Shown: piece after piece, positions 5,676 through 7,735 of the stretch | Position numbering within the stretch: position 1 is the first letter of the stretch | Layout: each line of letters begins with the position of its first letter | Assembly: GCA_044369995.1 (NCBI GenBank) | Contig: JBILWG010000090.1 | Coordinates: forward strand, 1 to 7,735 | Length of the DNA: 7,735 nucleotides | Direction: 5' to 3' | DNA from: F1-60-MAGs149 sp044369995 | GTDB lineage: Bacteria; Actinomycetota; Thermoleophilia; Gaiellales; F1-60-MAGs149 | Made by a program: the position numbers and the translations under genes | Notes under the pieces: model-generated | What the model was told of the DNA's origin: nothing | Databases searched by the model: none | The model's input: the letters and a program-made list of their open reading frames with translations, nothing else

Positions 5676-7460
5676 CTACGGGCCGCTGACGGCACTGCGC
5701 CCGGCCACAACAGCCGCCAGCACGCCGCCGACGGCGATCGGCACGAGGCCGAGTGCGCCGAACCGCCCCGCAGCATCGTCCAGCACTCCGATGCCGAGCG
5801 CCGCGGTGATGACCAGCCCGAGCGAGGCGACGGCGCCAACCGTGACGGGACCCAGCTTCGGGAGCGCCCAGAGACGCGACAGCTGAGGCACGAGCGTTCC
5901 GCCGATCGCAGCGAGCGCGATCAGCCCCACGTACTGCGGGGACAGGGCGAAGCCCGCTACCCCCTCGAAGACCAGCGCGAGCACGGCGCACGTGACTCCG
6001 GCGACGCTGAGCGACACGAGGCTCACCTCGACGGGGTTGCTCGACTCCACCGCCGCATCGGCGACCAGCAGCGCGGCGGAGAAGAGCAGTGCGCTCACGA
6101 CGGCGAGCAGCACGCCTGTCGGCGCCGCGCCGACTCCTGCGACGATCACCAGCGCACCGCCCACGACCAATGCAGCGATCAGCAGGTTCGCCGCGGACGG
6201 CAGGCGCCGGCGTCGCAGCGCGATGAGCAGCACGACGCCTGCCGGGTACGTCATCAGCAGTCCGCTCGCCGCGACGGCGCCGACGTCGGAGACCGACGCG
6301 TAGAAGGCTGCGAAGCTGAGGCCGTTGAGCAGTCCCGACGATGCCGCCAGCCAGCGGGTACGCAGCGCAGGTGAGCGCACTGGGGGTCGAGCCATGCGCA
6401 CGAGCAGAACGCCGAACGTCGCACCCGCGAAGAGGAAGGAGCTGATGGCGAGCGGATGGCTTGCCTCGAGGGACATCGCGAGGAGCGCGAAGTCCGCCAA
6501 GCCCGTGATCGCGACGGCCGCGCACAGGACGCCGACGACCAGCGCGGTGCTGCGCGCTGCCCCGCCGGCGCCGATGCGGTAGCCGGCGACGAGCAGCGAG
6601 GCGCCGCTGAGAATCGCCACGGCCAGCATCGCGTTGAACGCCTGATACGGGGGCGTGGCCCCGCTGAACGGCGCCTGCCCCTCGACGGAGGCGACCACGA
6701 CGCCGGCCAGCGCCACCACCATGGCCGCAGTGCCCCAGGGCATGCCGACCCGGGCCGCCACCGCTCCCGCCGCTACGAGGGAGATCACGCCCCACCAGGG
6801 TTGGCCGGTGGCCACCATCGCGCTTGCCGCGACAGCGACGACACCCACGGCGACGTAGCCCGTCGGGCGTCGCAGCTCGTTGCCGACGCCGGGCCTCGAC
6901 CAGACGAGGATGGCCGCGCCAAGCACGACGTAGCCTCCGAAGTCGCCGAGCACCCAGAAGGAGAACGTGCCAAGCGCATCCGCGGGTCCGGCGAGGAACC
7001 CGTGCAGTTCGAGGCCGATGATGCCGGCGACCGCTGCCGCGACGGCGAGACCGGCGACGATCGCCAGATAGCGCGCCGTGCTCCCGAGGTCGTCGACCCA
7101 CGCGCGGTGCCGCTGGATCAGGGTCGCGCCGATCAGCACCGTGGTGAGGTGGCAGGCGACGGACAGCGCGATCCACGTCGGCAGCCGCTCGCCGGCCACG
7201 AGCTGGCCGACGACGTCGCCGACCACGAACGCCGGCCACAGCGCGCGCCCGCGACGGGCGAGCACGGCGACCCCGACGGCCAGCGGCAGGAACACGGGCG
7301 AGATATTGGTGACCGGGAGCGCCACGGTGGACGAGGCCCAGGTCGCGAGCACGACCGCCGCCATGAACACCGTGCCGACGAGCCAGCCACGCGCGGATGG
7401 GGTGTTGCGAGGCAGCAGCGCATTGGCAACGCTGGGCGAGGCGCCGACGGGAGTTGCCAT
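5676..7460 (-). CDS. MASE1 sensor domain fused to an EamA/DMT transporter
   Basis: One uninterrupted frame encodes 594 almost wholly membrane-embedded residues. Residues 25-294 look like MASE1, an integral-membrane sensory domain normally joined to GGDEF, EAL or histidine kinase modules. Marks are SPVFLPLAVGVAVLARRGRALWP cut at its start (54-76), FWVLGDFGGYVVLGAAILVW (168-187), PWWGVISLVAAGAVAARVGM (221-240), GQAPF (261-265) and the last helix 275-294. After a roughly 10-residue linker, residues 305-590 form ten predicted helices in two five-helix repeats typical of EamA drug/metabolite transporters: first repeat 305-441, second 449-587, with the helix-4 signature AVAASGLLMTYPAG (395-408). 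No output domain is present. ATG 7460 is chosen because TATGCT lies 6 nt upstream with TGGGCA 17 nt before it; ATG 7496 or GTG 7544 would add a tail of up to 28 residues. Substrate and direction of transport are unknown; sensing-controlled export is inference. Confidence 0.82.
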   Translation of the reverse strand: MATPVGASPSVANALLPRNTPSARGWLVGTVFMAAVVLATWASSTVALPVTNISPVFLPLAVGVAVLARRGRALWPAFVVGDVVGQLVAGERLPTWIALSVACHLTTVLIGATLIQRHRAWVDDLGSTARYLAIVAGLAVAAAVAGIIGLELHGFLAGPADALGTFSFWVLGDFGGYVVLGAAILVWSRPGVGNELRRPTGYVAVGVVAVAASAMVATGQPWWGVISLVAAGAVAARVGMPWGTAAMVVALAGVVVASVEGQAPFSGATPPYQAFNAMLAVAILSGASLLVAGYRIGAGGAARSTALVVGVLCAAVAITGLADFALLAMSLEASHPLAISSFLFAGATFGVLLVRMARPPVRSPALRTRWLAASSGLLNGLSFAAFYASVSDVGAVAASGLLMTYPAGVVLLIALRRRRLPSAANLLIAALVVGGALVIVAGVGAAPTGVLLAVVSALLFSAALLVADAAVESSNPVEVSLVSLSVAGVTCAVLALVFEGVAGFALSPQYVGLIALAAIGGTLVPQLSRLWALPKLGPVTVGAVASLGLVITAALGIGVLDDAAGRFGALGLVPIAVGGVLAAVVAGRSAVSGP

Positions 7461-7466
7461 GGCGGC

Positions 7467-7495
7467 AGCATAGGTCGTGAACGCTGCACTGCCCA
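7467..7495 (-). promoter_or_regulatory. Candidate promoter of the MASE1-EamA gene
   Basis: The minus strand has TGGGCA (7490-7495, four of six to TTGACA), a 17-nt spacer, then TATGCT (7467-7472, a good -10), and ATG 7460 six nt later. No ribosome site is present, so the message would be leaderless. This is the best promoter-like arrangement in the window. Confidence 0.45.
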
Positions 7496-7573
7496 TGCCG
7501 GCGAGATCAGGTGCCGCCGCGGCAGACCCCGCCCACGATCTCACCGATGCGCGCCCGTGGGGCCCCGGATGGG

Positions 7574-7579
7574 TATCCT
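7574..7579 (+). promoter_or_regulatory. Possible -10 box of the tRNA-Glu gene
   Basis: TATCCT lies 9 nt before the first base of the mature tRNA, so the start site would be only a few bases upstream of it. The -35 position (GCGCCC) is not convincing. This promoter diverges from that of the MASE1-EamA gene within a 128-nt gap. Confidence 0.4.
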
Positions 7580-7588
7580 GCGCGGCGG

Positions 7589-7661
7589 GCCCCCATCGGC
7601 TAGCGGCCTAGGCCACCGCCCTTTCACGGCGGCTACACGGGTTCGAATCCCGTTGGGGGTA
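7589..7661 (+). tRNA. tRNA-Glu (anticodon UUC)
   Basis: The 73-nt gene folds into a full cloverleaf. The acceptor stem is GCCCCCA (7589-7595) with TGGGGGT (7654-7660), including a G1-U72 wobble and discriminator A. The D stem is GGC/GCC (7598-7600, 7612-7614). The anticodon stem is CCGCC/GGCGG with loop CTTTCAC, anticodon TTC at 7623-7625. The variable loop has four bases (CTAC). The T arm is ACGGG-TTCGAAT-CCCGT. CCA is not encoded. The short variable loop without base 47 and the U13/G22/A46 set fit tRNA-Glu. The D-stem pair 11-24 is G-C instead of the familiar U-A, changed on both sides, so the fold is kept. The gene supplies glutamate for translation and, in many bacteria, for heme precursor synthesis through glutamyl-tRNA reductase. 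Confidence 0.95.
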
Positions 7662-7689
7662 CTTCAGCACGTATGCCATCCGAGCGCAG

Positions 7690-7695
7690 TACGCT
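7690..7695 (+). promoter_or_regulatory. Possible -10 box before the gene at the right edge
   Basis: TACGCT is followed by 7 nt (CTTGCAG) and ATG 7703, with no ribosome site between. The expected -35 region near 7667-7672 is weak. Transcription from the tRNA promoter into this gene is an alternative. Confidence 0.3.
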
Positions 7696-7702
7696 CTTGC
7701 AG

Positions 7703-7735
7703 ATGAAAAAGCGCCGCCCCCTGCTGCTGGTCGCC
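7703..7735 (+). CDS. 5' end of an unidentified gene, signal-peptide-like start (partial)
   Basis: Eleven codons are visible before the right edge: MKKRRPLLLVA. A Lys/Lys/Arg/Arg start followed by Leu/Leu/Leu/Val/Ala is typical of a signal peptide or an N-terminal membrane anchor, so the product is probably exported or membrane-bound. Nothing more can be said of its function. The ATG lies 41 nt after the tRNA and has TACGCT 7 nt upstream. Eleven codons without a stop is weak evidence by itself; the charged-then-hydrophobic pattern is what supports the call. Confidence 0.5.
   Translation, partial: MKKRRPLLLVA

Noticed and set aside
5236..7239. A 667-codon form of the zinc-ribbon protein
   Set aside because: The added N-terminal 550 residues are an Arg/Ala-rich out-of-frame reading of the MASE1-EamA gene; family-like sequence starts only near ATG 5583.
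7557..7595. Inverted similarity TGGGGCCC / GGGCCCCCA between the tRNA leader and acceptor strand
   Set aside because: Imperfect and built from G and C runs; the tRNA fold itself explains the second arm.
7589..7661. tRNA-Glu as an integration site of a mobile element
   Set aside because: No integrase, no direct repeat of the tRNA 3' end was seen in the window, and flanking genes look chromosomal.
6456..7706. A 416-codon open frame on the plus strand
   Set aside because: Composition is Arg/Gly/Asp/His-rich and low in complexity; it is antisense to the MASE1-EamA gene and even runs through the tRNA gene.

Overview
The window is GC-rich DNA from a bacterium, most likely an actinobacterium and perhaps a deep-branching one of the Thermoleophilia/Solirubrobacterales type. 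The reasons are the base composition, a HemQ-type heme enzyme, a PknB-like kinase, a twin-arginine lipoprotein and several genes that look leaderless. The phylum-level call is inference; no marker gene fixes it. Almost everything is coded on the minus strand, and only a tRNA and the first codons of one gene at the right edge are on the plus strand.

Right to left, in the direction of minus-strand transcription: a membrane protein (7460-5676) joins an N-terminal MASE1 sensor domain to a complete ten-helix EamA/DMT transporter unit, an unusual architecture. Next comes a tight three-gene unit: a small CxxC/CxxC zinc-ribbon protein (5583-5236), a membrane-anchored Ser/Thr kinase (5225-3948) and an M20 amidohydrolase of the allantoate/N-carbamoyl-amino-acid type (3951-2764). 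The zinc-ribbon and kinase genes are 10 nt apart, and the kinase and amidohydrolase overlap by ATGA, so a signalling enzyme and a nitrogen-salvage hydrolase are probably co-translated.

A gene-free stretch (2472-2763) holds two related 30-bp GC-rich palindromes and a nested hairpin between them. Downstream lie a His/Met-rich DUF305 lipoprotein (2471-1848) and HemQ, the coproheme decarboxylase (1812-1072). A short remnant of an MMPL transporter C-terminus (1052-885) follows HemQ and marks an old deletion or rearrangement. The window's left part is a Tat-type lipoprotein substrate-binding protein of the polyamine ABC-transporter class, cut off at the edge.

On the right, divergent from the MASE1-EamA gene, are tRNA-Glu(UUC) and the start of a plus-strand gene with a signal-peptide-like beginning.

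A recurring feature is a TANNNT hexamer ending 6-8 nt before the ATG of genes that lack a clear Shine-Dalgarno sequence, which suggests leaderless mRNAs. No CRISPR array, insertion sequence, integrase, rRNA or phage gene was seen. The best candidates for something undescribed are the MASE1-EamA fusion, the zinc-ribbon/kinase/amidohydrolase unit and the palindrome pair.
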